Origin: Roseovarius nanhaiticus
GTDB taxonomy: Bacteria; Pseudomonadota; Alphaproteobacteria; Rhodobacterales; Rhodobacteraceae
Direction: 5' to 3'
Length of the DNA: 64,000 nt
NCBI RefSeq assembly: GCF_900156535.1
Contig: NZ_FTNV01000001.1
Coordinates: forward strand, 1,364,001-1,428,000
In this document: one piece after another, positions 16,850 through 25,161 of the stretch
Numbering within the stretch: position 1 is the first letter of the stretch
Layout: each line of letters opens with the position of its first letter
Position numbers and translations under genes: made by a program
The notes under the pieces: generated by a model
Told to the model about the DNA's origin: nothing
Database searches by the model: none
Seen by the model: the letters and a program-made list of their open reading frames with translations, nothing else

Positions 16850-18240
16850 GCCGTGCCTGCCGCACCGCGATGGACCAGCAGTTGCGCCATTGCCGCCGAG
16901 GCGAGGCGTGACATCACGCCGTCCGCACGGCTGGTCAGAACAATCGGCACACGCGCGCCCAGAACGATCCCGGCGGCGTCTGCACCGGCGAGATAGATCA
17001 GCTGCTTGGCCACCATGTTTCCGGCCTCCAGATCCGGCACGATCAGGATATCGGCCTGGCCGGCCACGTCCGAGCGGATGCCCTTGGCTTCGGCCGCCAC
17101 CTTGGACACGGCATTGTCGAAAGCGAGCGGGCCGTCGATGACCCCGCCAAGGATCTGTCCGCGCTCGGCCATCTTGCATAGGGCGGCGGCATCCAGCGTC
17201 GAGGGGATGCTGGGCGTCACCGTCTCGACCGCCGAGAGGATGGCGACCTTTGGTATCTTGATCCCGAGGGCAAGGGCCAGCTCGATCACGTTCTGGACGA
17301 TGTCGCGCTTGGTGGCCAGATCGGGGGATATGTTGATCGCGGCATCGGTGACGAAAAGCGGCCTTGGATAGTTCGGCACGTCGAGCGCGAAAACATGGCT
17401 CATCCGGCGTTCGGTGCGCAGGCCGGTGTCCCTGTTGACGGCCGCCGCCAGGAGTTCGTCGGTGTGCAGCTTGCCCTTCATCAGCATGCCGACCTCGCCC
17501 TTGCGCGCGAGGGCCACGGCGGTGTCGGCGGCGGCATGGCTATGGGGCACCTCCACGATCTCGATACCGCTCAGATCGCGGTCGATCTCGGCGGCGGCCG
17601 CCTCGATCTTGGCGCGCGGGCCAACCAGAACGGGAATGATCAGCGCCTTGTCGCCCGCTTCCAGTGCGCCTCGGAGCGACAGCGCATCGCAGGGATGGAC
17701 GACGGCGGTGCGCACCGGATCAAGCGGGGCGGTTGCGCGGATCAACTCGTCAAAGCGGTCGCCGCGCGCATGCAGATGCACCTCGGGCAGAACGATGCGG
17801 GGGCGCCGCACCTTGACGCTGGGCGCAATGACCAGCGCGCGGCCCTCGATCACCGTCTCGCCCTTCTGGTTGGTGCAAAGGCAATCCAGCGCGACATGCT
17901 TATGCTCGGCGATCTTCTCGGCCACGGTCACGCGGATCGTCACGGTATCGCCGACGCCCACCGGCGCGCGAAAGCTGAAACTTTGGTCAAGATAGATCGT
18001 GCCGGGGCCCGGCAACTCGGTGCCCAAAACGGCCGAGATCAGCGCGCCGCCCCACATGCCATGCGCGATCACACGGTGAAACATGTCCGAGCCGGCGAAT
18101 TCCGCGTCCACATGCGCCGGGTTCACATCGCCCGACATGACGGCAAACAGCTCGATATCCTCGGGGCGCAATGTGCGCACCAATTCGGCACTCTCACCGA
18201 TCTCCATCTCGTCGAAGATTCTGTTCTCGATGTACTGCAT
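16846..18240 (-). CDS. Bifunctional MaoC dehydratase / phosphate acetyl-butyryltransferase
   Basis: Fusion protein of 464 residues. Residues 1-140 form a MaoC-type hot-dog domain (SGDVNPAHVDAEFA, the (R)-specific enoyl-CoA hydratase motif). Residues 160-460 are a Pta/Ptb phosphate acyltransferase that swaps CoA for phosphate (FVTDAAINISPD motif). The pairing with acetate kinase downstream gives an acyl-CoA to acyl-phosphate to ATP route; the hydratase half links to beta-oxidation or PHA precursors. The gene follows fabI by 63 bp and overlaps ackA by 4 bp. This three-gene order is known from other proteobacteria. Confidence 0.93.
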   Translation of the reverse strand: MQYIENRIFDEMEIGESAELVRTLRPEDIELFAVMSGDVNPAHVDAEFAGSDMFHRVIAHGMWGGALISAVLGTELPGPGTIYLDQSFSFRAPVGVGDTVTIRVTVAEKIAEHKHVALDCLCTNQKGETVIEGRALVIAPSVKVRRPRIVLPEVHLHARGDRFDELIRATAPLDPVRTAVVHPCDALSLRGALEAGDKALIIPVLVGPRAKIEAAAAEIDRDLSGIEIVEVPHSHAAADTAVALARKGEVGMLMKGKLHTDELLAAAVNRDTGLRTERRMSHVFALDVPNYPRPLFVTDAAINISPDLATKRDIVQNVIELALALGIKIPKVAILSAVETVTPSIPSTLDAAALCKMAERGQILGGVIDGPLAFDNAVSKVAAEAKGIRSDVAGQADILIVPDLEAGNMVAKQLIYLAGADAAGIVLGARVPIVLTSRADGVMSRLASAAMAQLLVHRGAAGTA

Positions 18241-18303
18241 TGTGGCGGGCCTTGGGTTGATGGCGCGGATATGGCGCGGGATGGGGCATGGGGGCGGGGC
18301 GCG

Positions 18304-19074
18304 TCAGGCCAGCACGTGAAAGCCGCCATCGACATAGGCGACATTGCCGGTCACCTTGCGGGACAGATCACTGACAAGCCCGGCGGCCATGTTGCCGACA
18401 TCTTCAATGGTAACAAGGCTCTGGCTTGGCGCGCGCTTTTGGGCGGCATCTATCAGCGCGTCAAAATGGGCGATGCCGGATCCCGCCCGCGTCCTGAGCG
18501 GACCGGGAGAGATGGCGTTGACGCGAATTCCGCGCGGTCCCAGTTCGGCGGCAAGGTAGCGTACGGTGCCTTCAAGTGCGGATTTGACCGGGCCCATGAT
18601 GTTGTAATTGTCCACGACCTTTTCGGCGCCGTGGTAGCTCATCGTCACGATGCTGCCGCCGTCCTCCATCAACGGCATCGCAAGGCGTGTCATGCGGATC
18701 AGCGAATGGACCGAAATGTCCATTGCCTGCGCGAACCCTTCCTTCGAGCAGGCGCTGACCGGACCTTGCAAGTCATCTTTGGGACAAAAGGCGATCGAGT
18801 GAACCAGAAAATCGAGGCGACCCCAATCTGCGGCTATCCGCTCGAACACCGCCTCCATCTGGCCCTCGACCTCAACGTCGAGTGGCAGAAACAGCGCGGC
18901 GCCCACATCCCTTGCCACGGGCGCGACATAGGGTTTCGCGCGATCATTGGCGTAGGTCACGGCCAGGTCGGCACCTGCCGCGTGACAGGCCTGCGCGCAC
19001 CCTGCTGCGATGGAGTGCGCGTTCGCGATGCCGACAACCAGCCCGCGTTTGCCTTTCAGAAGGGTATCAATCAC
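18304..19074 (-). CDS. fabI: Enoyl-ACP reductase (NADH), FabI type
   Basis: Catalyses the last reduction step of fatty-acid elongation. The 256-residue SDR protein has the atypical FabI active site Y157-x6-K164 (YNIMGPVK) with upstream SYHGAEKVV, and the GIANAHSIA cofactor loop. GTG 19074 is chosen as start because an AGGAG lies 9 bp upstream; an earlier in-frame GTG would sit on the ribosome site. That ribosome site lies in the tail of a small upstream ORF whose TGA is only 5 bp away. It sits inside the FNR-marked operon, so it may be a second, low-oxygen copy rather than the housekeeping enzyme (inference). Confidence 0.93.
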   Translation of the reverse strand: MIDTLLKGKRGLVVGIANAHSIAAGCAQACHAAGADLAVTYANDRAKPYVAPVARDVGAALFLPLDVEVEGQMEAVFERIAADWGRLDFLVHSIAFCPKDDLQGPVSACSKEGFAQAMDISVHSLIRMTRLAMPLMEDGGSIVTMSYHGAEKVVDNYNIMGPVKSALEGTVRYLAAELGPRGIRVNAISPGPLRTRAGSGIAHFDALIDAAQKRAPSQSLVTIEDVGNMAAGLVSDLSRKVTGNVAYVDGGFHVLA

Positions 19075-19079
19075 GGCGT

Positions 19080-19244
19080 TCACTCCTGCAGGACGTAGAT
19101 GCCGGGCGCGTCGCCGCGCGGCACATGCCTCTTTGCCACGGTTACGAGGATGCTGGCCGACTTGGTGTCGCCCTGATTGCGCGAAAGCCATCTGGCCAGC
19201 GCAGGGTCAGGGCTGTCATGCCGTGCTGCCTCGGCTCTTGCCAT
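19080..19244 (-). CDS. Small ORF leading the fabI operon, unknown
   Basis: I do not recognise the 54-residue product (MARAEAARHDSPDP..., C-terminus RHVPRGDAPGIYVLQE). Two facts favour translation. Its ATG lies 68.5 bp from the centre of the FNR box at 19306-19319, the same spacing as the phasin gene to its box. Its stop codon lies 5 bp before the fabI GTG with the fabI ribosome site inside its last codons, a coupling layout. Against it, the ribosome site before the ATG is weak (CAGGCG) and no family is apparent. It could be a leader peptide or chance. Confidence 0.35.
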   Translation of the reverse strand: MARAEAARHDSPDPALARWLSRNQGDTKSASILVTVAKRHVPRGDAPGIYVLQE

Positions 19245-19305
19245 GATGCGCGCCTGTTCATTGCCTGTTGTCAGCCAGCAATGGCACGCATGACCGCGGT
19301 GGTAA

Positions 19306-19319
19306 TTGACCTTCGTCAA
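19306..19319. promoter_or_regulatory. FNR (FnrL)-type box of the fabI-ptb-ackA operon
   Basis: TTGACCTTCGTCAA is a perfect palindrome (TTGAC-N4-GTCAA) differing from the FNR consensus only at the inner position of each half. It is the only strong dyad between the operon and the convergently ending TRAP genes' far side. The remaining gap, 19320-19504, shows no gene. Confidence 0.75.
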
Positions 19320-19504
19320 TAGGCGAAGACTGCAGCCGATCTGGCGGCCTCCCATGCGCTCGCATCGGCCGCGCGTCATGCGCCAACGGGTCCGCCGCAC
19401 TATGCCCATAATCAAATCTGCGGCGCTGCGACGCGGCAGTACCGGGGAAAAAACGGCGTTCACGGCCTTGAATGGGCCACTTAACTCAGACGCCGTGGGC
19501 CAGT

Positions 19505-21055
19505 TCAGAATATCATGGCAGGCAGCCACGTTGCCAGGCTGGGAATGAACCAGATCAGCAGAACGCCAATTGCCTGCAATCCGATGAAGGGAACCACACC
19601 CGCATAGATATGGCCTGTCGTCACCTCGGGCGGGGCGGCCCCGCGCAGGTAGAAGAGCGAAAATCCGAAAGGCGGCGTCAGAAAGCTGGTCTGAAGGTTG
19701 ATCGCGATCAGGATCCCGAGCCAGATCGGGTCGTGCCCCATAACGATCAGCGGCGGCACGACCAGCGGCAGGAGGATCACCGAAATTTCGACGAAATCGA
19801 GAAAGAAACCCAGCACGAAGATGAAGACCATGCTGAAGATCAGCGCGCCGGTCGCCCCGCCCGGCATGCCGAGCAGCAGCTTGGCCACGCGTTCTTCTCC
19901 GCCCAGCCCGATGAAGACCAGCGAGAAGATGCCCGCCGCAAGGATGGTGGCAAAGATCATCGCCGTCATGGTGAGCGTCGAGTTGATCGCCTCTTGCACC
20001 ACGTCTTGGCGCAGGGCCGAGCGCAAAGCGAGCGCGATGGCAATGGCACCGGCGATGGCCAGCGCGATGTAGAAACCGCCCGCGATATAAGACGCCGCTT
20101 CCAGATCACTGCGTTGCAGCCGCACCGGGAACAGTCCGGCGAAAATGCCCAGAGCCACCAGCGCGGCAGTGCCCAGCATGATAAGTTTGCGGCTGACACC
20201 CAGCCGGATCCCTGCCATCAAAAGCGCGCCGATGGCGCCCACCGAGGCGGCCTCGGTCGGCGTTGCGATCCCGCCCAGAATGGCGCCCAGGACGGCGAAA
20301 ATCAGCAGGATCGGCGGAATAATCGCACCGATGACCTCGGCGCGGTCTGGCTTGGGCTGATCGAGCGCGGCGGGCGGCATATCGCCGGGGCGCAGCAGAC
20401 CGCGCACCAGAATATAGACGAGGTAGAGACAGACCAGCACCAGCCCCGGCACGATCGCGGCGGCAAAGAACTGCCCCACTGACAGCGCCTCGACCGCGAA
20501 TTTTCCTTGCTCGTACTGTGCCTGTTGAAAGGCGTTCGACATGACGTCGGCAAGGATGATCAGCAGCGTCGAGGGCGGGATGATCTGGCCCAGCGTGCCC
20601 GCCGTGCAGACGATTCCGCTGGCCACGCGCGGATTGTAGCCCGCACGCAGCATTGTGGGCAGGGCGATCATGCCCATTGCCACCACCGTCGCGCCCACGA
20701 TGCCGGTCGAGGCGGCAAGGAGCGCGCCGACCAGCACGACGGAGATACCGAGGCCGCCGCGCAGCTGGCCGAAAAGGCGGCCCATCGTGTCGAGGAGCTC
20801 CTCGGCGATCCGGCTTTTCTCCAACAGCGCGCCCATCAGCACAAACAGCGGAATGGCGATCAGCACCTGGTTGCTGATCAGGCCAAAGACGCGCTGCCCC
20901 ATCGAGCCCAGGAGCGAGATGTCCATGACCCCCAGCGCCCAGCCCAGATAGGCAAAGACGATGCCGACACCCGCGATGCTGAACGACACGGGAAAGCCCG
21001 AGAGGATGGCGACCATGAGGGCCGCAAACATGATGAGATCGAGATATTCGGTCAT
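19505..21055 (-). CDS. TRAP transporter large permease (DctM, TakP-system type)
   Basis: Large membrane subunit that carries sodium-driven transport of the solute delivered by the periplasmic binding protein. At 516 residues it is longer than the common 430-residue DctM; the extra part (about 250-370) holds added hydrophobic segments, as in TakP-type systems for keto or monocarboxylic acids. Typical motifs include GFPVSFSIAGVGIVFAY near the N-terminus and the C-terminal LQTSFLTPPFGFSLFYLRG. It overlaps the small permease gene by ATGA. Confidence 0.95.
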   Translation of the reverse strand: MTEYLDLIMFAALMVAILSGFPVSFSIAGVGIVFAYLGWALGVMDISLLGSMGQRVFGLISNQVLIAIPLFVLMGALLEKSRIAEELLDTMGRLFGQLRGGLGISVVLVGALLAASTGIVGATVVAMGMIALPTMLRAGYNPRVASGIVCTAGTLGQIIPPSTLLIILADVMSNAFQQAQYEQGKFAVEALSVGQFFAAAIVPGLVLVCLYLVYILVRGLLRPGDMPPAALDQPKPDRAEVIGAIIPPILLIFAVLGAILGGIATPTEAASVGAIGALLMAGIRLGVSRKLIMLGTAALVALGIFAGLFPVRLQRSDLEAASYIAGGFYIALAIAGAIAIALALRSALRQDVVQEAINSTLTMTAMIFATILAAGIFSLVFIGLGGEERVAKLLLGMPGGATGALIFSMVFIFVLGFFLDFVEISVILLPLVVPPLIVMGHDPIWLGILIAINLQTSFLTPPFGFSLFYLRGAAPPEVTTGHIYAGVVPFIGLQAIGVLLIWFIPSLATWLPAMIF

Positions 21056-21549
21056 TGCTGCGCTTTCGGCGTGAGGAGGCGGATCAAAAGCGACACGGAC
21101 TGGAGCATGACCAGGATACAGAACGCGGGAATGAGCGATTTGAGCAAGAAGACGGCTTCGATGCCGCCCACCGAAATGGGGCCTTCAAGGATCTTCCACG
21201 AGTTGCGGACCGACGGCCACGACCAATAGAGGAGGGCGGCCATGGCGGGCAGCAAGAGGAAGAGATGGCCGAAAATATCGATGCGTCTCTGACCTGCGGC
21301 ACTGAGATTGGCAAAAAACACATCGACCCGAACGTGTTTGTCCACCAGAAGCGTATAGCTCGCGCCCAGCATGAAGAGCGTTGCATGCAGGTAAAGCACA
21401 CTTTCCTGCGCGGCGATGGAATTGACGCCAAAGACATAGCGCCCCACCACGATGGCGAACTGGATCAGCACCATGAAAAGCGCCAGCCAGCGCACCACAA
21501 GCGCGACCCAAGTGTTGAGAGTGTCGATCGCGGTGGCGATGCGGTTCAT
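21052..21549 (-). CDS. TRAP transporter small permease (DctQ)
   Basis: The 165-residue product has four membrane helices and the DctQ pattern (GRYVFGVNSIAAQES, then KHVRVDVFFANLS). It partners with DctM to form the membrane part of the carrier. ATG 21549 is used because a GAGGGG ribosome site stands before it; the frame is open further upstream through the hairpin. It is translationally coupled to dctM and follows dctP after a 56-bp gap that holds a strong stem-loop. Confidence 0.93.
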   Translation of the reverse strand: MNRIATAIDTLNTWVALVVRWLALFMVLIQFAIVVGRYVFGVNSIAAQESVLYLHATLFMLGASYTLLVDKHVRVDVFFANLSAAGQRRIDIFGHLFLLLPAMAALLYWSWPSVRNSWKILEGPISVGGIEAVFLLKSLIPAFCILVMLQSVSLLIRLLTPKAQQ

Positions 21550-21570
21550 GAGCGCCCCTCGGGTCCAGTG

Positions 21571-21598
21571 CCGGTGCGCGGATTTGCCCGCGCACCGG
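21571..21598 (-). terminator. Stem-loop between dctP and dctQ
   Basis: Perfect 11-bp stem CCGGTGCGCGG / CCGCGCACCGG with a 6-nt loop, 7 bp past the dctP stop. Such hairpins usually stabilise the dctP message and reduce read-through, so that more binding protein than permease is made. Confidence 0.75.
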
Positions 21599-21605
21599 AG
21601 GTTTA

Positions 21606-22691
21606 TCAATAGCCGAAGAGCTTGGCTCGGGCGTTCATCTGGCCATTATCCGCGTAGGTCATGTAGCTGCCGACACTGTCGCGATAGGCGACAAAGCTTT
21701 CGGTGATGCGCTGGACCAGCTCGTCGTCATTCTGGCGCAGCTCGTCGATCACTTCCTTGGCGGCATTGCCCATTGCGGTGATGACGTCCTCGGGGAACAT
21801 CTTGACCACCACGCCCTGCTCTTCGACCATCGATTTGAGCGACAGCGCGTGCTTGGTCGTGTATTCCGTCCAGACCGGGTTGTAGAGGCTCTCGCAGGCG
21901 AAGGCGACGGCCTGCTTGAGGTCGTCCGGCAGCTCGTCATAGGCGGCGCTGCTGACGCCGCATTCCTCAGCCGAGGACGGCTCGCCCACGCCGGGCCAGT
22001 AGTAGTTCTTGGCCACCTGGTAAAATCCGAGCGCCGAGTCGGTCCATGGGCCGATGAATTCGCCCGCATCCAGCGCGCCGGTCTGCAGCGCCTGGAACAT
22101 GGCCGGCCCGCTCATCGCCTCGGCGGCGACGCCCAGCTTGGTCATCATCTCGGAGGCGAGGCCCGTAGTGCGGAATTTCATGCCCTTGAGGTCTTCGGCC
22201 GAGTTCAATTCCTCGCGGAACCACCCGCCCCATTGCGGGCCGGAATTGCCGCACAGGAACGGCTTGATGCCAAAGCGGCCATACATCTCGTCATAAAGCG
22301 CCTGGCCGCCGCCATGTGCGAGCCAGCCCACCTGCTCGTCCGCGCGCAGACCGAAAGGCTGCGAGCCAAAGAGAAGGATGCCCTTGGATTTCGAGCCCCA
22401 ATAAGCCGGAACCGCGTGGTAAAGCTCGGCCGTGCCTTCGCTGACGGCGTCAAAGACGCCGGGGCCGGGGACCAACTCGCCCGCGGCATAAAGCTTGACC
22501 TCGATCCGGCCACCCGAAAGCGCGGTGATGCGATCGGCCAGGTTCTGTGCAGCGACGCCCGGCCCGGGCAGGTTCTTGGGCCATGCGGTGACCATTTTCC
22601 ACTGGCGCTTGTCCTGCGCGATTGCCGGGCTTGCCAGCGCGGTTGCGGCTGCGCCGACGGCGCCGGCCTGAAGAAACTTACGTCTTTGCAT
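21606..22691 (-). CDS. TRAP transporter substrate-binding protein (DctP, TakP-like)
   Basis: Periplasmic solute receptor, 361 residues. The N-terminus MQRRKFLQAGAVGAAATALA ending in AIAQ looks like a twin-arginine signal. The mature part follows TakP-type receptors: WKMVTAWPKNLPGPGVAAQN, the conserved LKGMKFRTTGLASEM with its carboxylate-binding Arg, and the aromatic GPWTDSALGFYQVAKNYYWPG stretch. TakP relatives bind 2-oxo acids or hydroxy-acids, often with a metal; which acid is bound here cannot be told. It leads the dctPQM operon. Confidence 0.94.
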   Translation of the reverse strand: MQRRKFLQAGAVGAAATALASPAIAQDKRQWKMVTAWPKNLPGPGVAAQNLADRITALSGGRIEVKLYAAGELVPGPGVFDAVSEGTAELYHAVPAYWGSKSKGILLFGSQPFGLRADEQVGWLAHGGGQALYDEMYGRFGIKPFLCGNSGPQWGGWFREELNSAEDLKGMKFRTTGLASEMMTKLGVAAEAMSGPAMFQALQTGALDAGEFIGPWTDSALGFYQVAKNYYWPGVGEPSSAEECGVSSAAYDELPDDLKQAVAFACESLYNPVWTEYTTKHALSLKSMVEEQGVVVKMFPEDVITAMGNAAKEVIDELRQNDDELVQRITESFVAYRDSVGSYMTYADNGQMNARAKLFGY

Positions 22692-22771
22692 GGATCTCTC
22701 CCTTGTTGGTTGGCTCTGCGGTCCGGTTCGTTATGTTGTCGGACTTCATCTTTAATCTAGACATAAAACCG

Positions 22772-23908
22772 TCAGGCCAGCAATCCCCGCGCGATGATCG
22801 TGCGCTGAATTTCTGACGATCCCTCGTAGATCCTGAAAATACGCAGATCGCGCAGATACCGCTCAAGCGGGAAATCACGGGTGTAGCCATAGCCGCCGTG
22901 GATTTGCAGCGCCCGGTCGGCGATGCGCCATGCGGCCTCGGTGGCATAGAGCTTGGCGAAGGCGGATTCGGACGAGTACCGCGCGCCCGAGCCGCGAAGG
23001 GTCGCGGCCTGCATCGCCAGCGCGCGCGCCGCCTCCAGTTCGGTCGCGTTATCGGTCAGCATCCATTGCAGGCCCTGGAACTCGGCGATGGCATGGCCGC
23101 CCACCTTTCGCTCCTTGGCATAGGAAATCGCGGCGGCCTGCGCGGCGGCGGCGATGCCGGTCGCCTGTGCGGCAACCTCGATACGTCCGTTGTCGAGCAC
23201 TTTCATCGCGGTCTTGAACCCGCTGCCTTCGGCGCCGATGAGGGTCTCGGCAGGCACATGGCAGTCGAAGGAAATGCCAAAGACATGCCCACCCTTCAGG
23301 CCCATCGTGCGCTCGTTGGGTGCAATATCGACGCCATCGGTGGCCTTGGGTTCGACCAGAAAGGCGCTGACGCCGCGCGCGCCGGCGCTCCGGTCCGTCT
23401 TGGCGAAGACCACGATGAAATCCGCCGCGCCCGCGTTCGAGATGAAGCATTTGGACCCCTTGATGCGATAACCATCGCCCTCGCGGGTCGCGAATGTGGA
23501 CATGTCGGCGGGGTTCGATCCGGCCTGCGGCTCGGTCAGGGCAAAGGCGCCCAGCGTCTTGCCCTCGGCAGCATCGGGCAGGATGCGCGCGCGCAGAGCG
23601 TCACCCGCACCCAGCAGAATCGCATCCGTCGCCAAAAAATGAGCCGTCATCATGGAGGCGGTGGAACCGCAGGCCCCCGCCACCGTCTCGACCGCGGCAT
23701 AGAGCGCGGGGCCGGACAGGCCGAGGCCGCCATATTCCTCGGGCAGGTTCATGCCCATGAGGCCCATCTCGGCCATGGCAGGCAGGTGCCGCGTGGCAAA
23801 AAGCGCGTCCTCGTCGAGGCGCGCGGCCTCGGGGGCCAGCACCTCGGCGGCGAAGCGTTCGATTTGGTCGATCACTGCGCGTTCGTCGTCTGTCATGGGA
23901 TAGATCAT
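22772..23908 (-). CDS. Acyl-CoA dehydrogenase
   Basis: FAD enzyme of 378 residues that introduces a 2,3-double bond into an acyl-CoA. It has the family features ALTEPQAGSNPADMS and the catalytic base E362 in RIYEGSSEIQR, the position used by short- and medium-chain enzymes. ATG 23908 has AGGAG at good distance and overlaps the CoA-transferase stop (ATGA), so the two are coupled. With the CoA transferase upstream and the TRAP genes about 80 bp downstream, it likely oxidises the activated form of the imported acid. The chain type is not readable. Confidence 0.94.
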   Translation of the reverse strand: MIYPMTDDERAVIDQIERFAAEVLAPEAARLDEDALFATRHLPAMAEMGLMGMNLPEEYGGLGLSGPALYAAVETVAGACGSTASMMTAHFLATDAILLGAGDALRARILPDAAEGKTLGAFALTEPQAGSNPADMSTFATREGDGYRIKGSKCFISNAGAADFIVVFAKTDRSAGARGVSAFLVEPKATDGVDIAPNERTMGLKGGHVFGISFDCHVPAETLIGAEGSGFKTAMKVLDNGRIEVAAQATGIAAAAQAAAISYAKERKVGGHAIAEFQGLQWMLTDNATELEAARALAMQAATLRGSGARYSSESAFAKLYATEAAWRIADRALQIHGGYGYTRDFPLERYLRDLRIFRIYEGSSEIQRTIIARGLLA

Positions 23909-25080
23909 GCGGTATCTCCTGTGGCGATCGAGGCCAGAATATCCGCCGCATCCGCGTTTAGGGCGGGGGCGGCTGTGCGATTGGCGCGGGGCGCGCCGCT
24001 GAAATGGACGGGTTGTTCGGGAACGCGCAATGTGCCCAGAACGGGGTGCTCTACATCCGAGGCCAGCCCCCGGTCCTGCGCCTGCGGCGAATTCCACGCC
24101 TCCGCGACCGACTGGATCTCGGCGGCAGGAATGCCCGCATCGGAGAGGAGCCGGACGATTTCAGATGTCGGATGAAGCGCCGCCCAAGCCTCGATATGCT
24201 CGGCCAGTGCTGGCTCGTTCGTGCGGCGCAGCGTATCGGTGGCGAATTGCGCCTCGCTGGCCAGCTCCGGCTTGCCGATCACCTCGCAGAAGGTCGCAAA
24301 TAGCCTGTCATTCAGCACGGCGACCGCGAAATGCCCGTCCTGCGCAAGGTACGTCCCGAAAGGCGCCGACAAAGGGTGGCGGTTGCCGGTGCGCGTGGGC
24401 GTCTCGCCGCCCATCAGCGTCCGGCAGGCAAGGACCGGCATCATCGAGGTCAGCGCGTCGAACAGCCCGACATCCACATGCCGTCCCTTGCCCGTCCGGC
24501 TGCGGTCGAAAAGGGCGACCATCGTGCCCCAGGCCGCGAAAAGCCCGCCCGCCACATCGGCCAGCGCCTCGCCCACCATCGTCGGCTGGCCGCCGGGCTC
24601 GCCCGTGGCGTCCATGAGGCCGCTCATCGCCTGGATGATGATGTCATAGGCGGGTTTCTTGGCGTTCGGCCCGGTCTGCCCAAAGCCCGAGACCGAGACA
24701 TAGACCAGCGCCGGATGCTCGGCCATCACCGCTTCGGCGCCAAGGCCCAGCTTGTCCATCACGCCGGGGCGGAAATTTTCGACCAGGACGTCGCTTTCGC
24801 GCAGAAGCGCGCGGACGGTCCGGATCCCTTCCTCCGACTTGAGGTCCAGCACGATCGACCGCTTGCCCCGATTGACGGTCTGGAACAGCAGGCTCTCGCC
24901 TTCGCGGAACGGGCCGATATGCCGGTAATCATCGCCATGCGCCGTCTCGATCTTGATCACCTCCGCGCCAAGATCGGCCATCATCGCTGTGCAATAGGGG
25001 CCTGCCAGTACGCGGGTGAAGTCAAGAACACGCACTCCGGCAAGCGGCCCGGCGGCGCTGGGGGTGGCATTTGCGTCCAT
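23905..25080 (-). CDS. CaiB/BaiF family (class III) CoA transferase
   Basis: Moves CoA from a donor thioester, often succinyl-CoA, to a free carboxylic acid. The 391-residue product shows the class III N-terminus GPLAGVRVLDFTRVLAGPYC and the likely catalytic D175 in ALADVAGGL, plus FRPGVMDKLGLG. ATG 25080 is preceded by GGGAGAG. It overlaps the acyl-CoA dehydrogenase gene and diverges from a LysR gene. The set fits uptake, CoA activation and dehydrogenation of one carboxylate. Confidence 0.94.
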   Translation of the reverse strand: MDANATPSAAGPLAGVRVLDFTRVLAGPYCTAMMADLGAEVIKIETAHGDDYRHIGPFREGESLLFQTVNRGKRSIVLDLKSEEGIRTVRALLRESDVLVENFRPGVMDKLGLGAEAVMAEHPALVYVSVSGFGQTGPNAKKPAYDIIIQAMSGLMDATGEPGGQPTMVGEALADVAGGLFAAWGTMVALFDRSRTGKGRHVDVGLFDALTSMMPVLACRTLMGGETPTRTGNRHPLSAPFGTYLAQDGHFAVAVLNDRLFATFCEVIGKPELASEAQFATDTLRRTNEPALAEHIEAWAALHPTSEIVRLLSDAGIPAAEIQSVAEAWNSPQAQDRGLASDVEHPVLGTLRVPEQPVHFSGAPRANRTAAPALNADAADILASIATGDTA

Positions 25081-25161
25081 GATCTCTCTCCCGTCAATTC
25101 GGGTGCACGATACGGGCGACAATGCTATAGTCTGAAATATACTCTGCAAATATGGATATGA

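Noticed and set aside
17395..19098. A 567-codon plus-strand open frame over fabI and the phosphate acyltransferase
   Set aside because: It is His/Arg/Gly-rich antisense of two well-supported genes, with no ribosome site or family.
19472..20482. A 336-codon plus-strand frame opposite dctM
   Set aside because: Its product is Asp/Gln/Arg-rich and low in complexity, as antisense of a hydrophobic permease; no family is seen.
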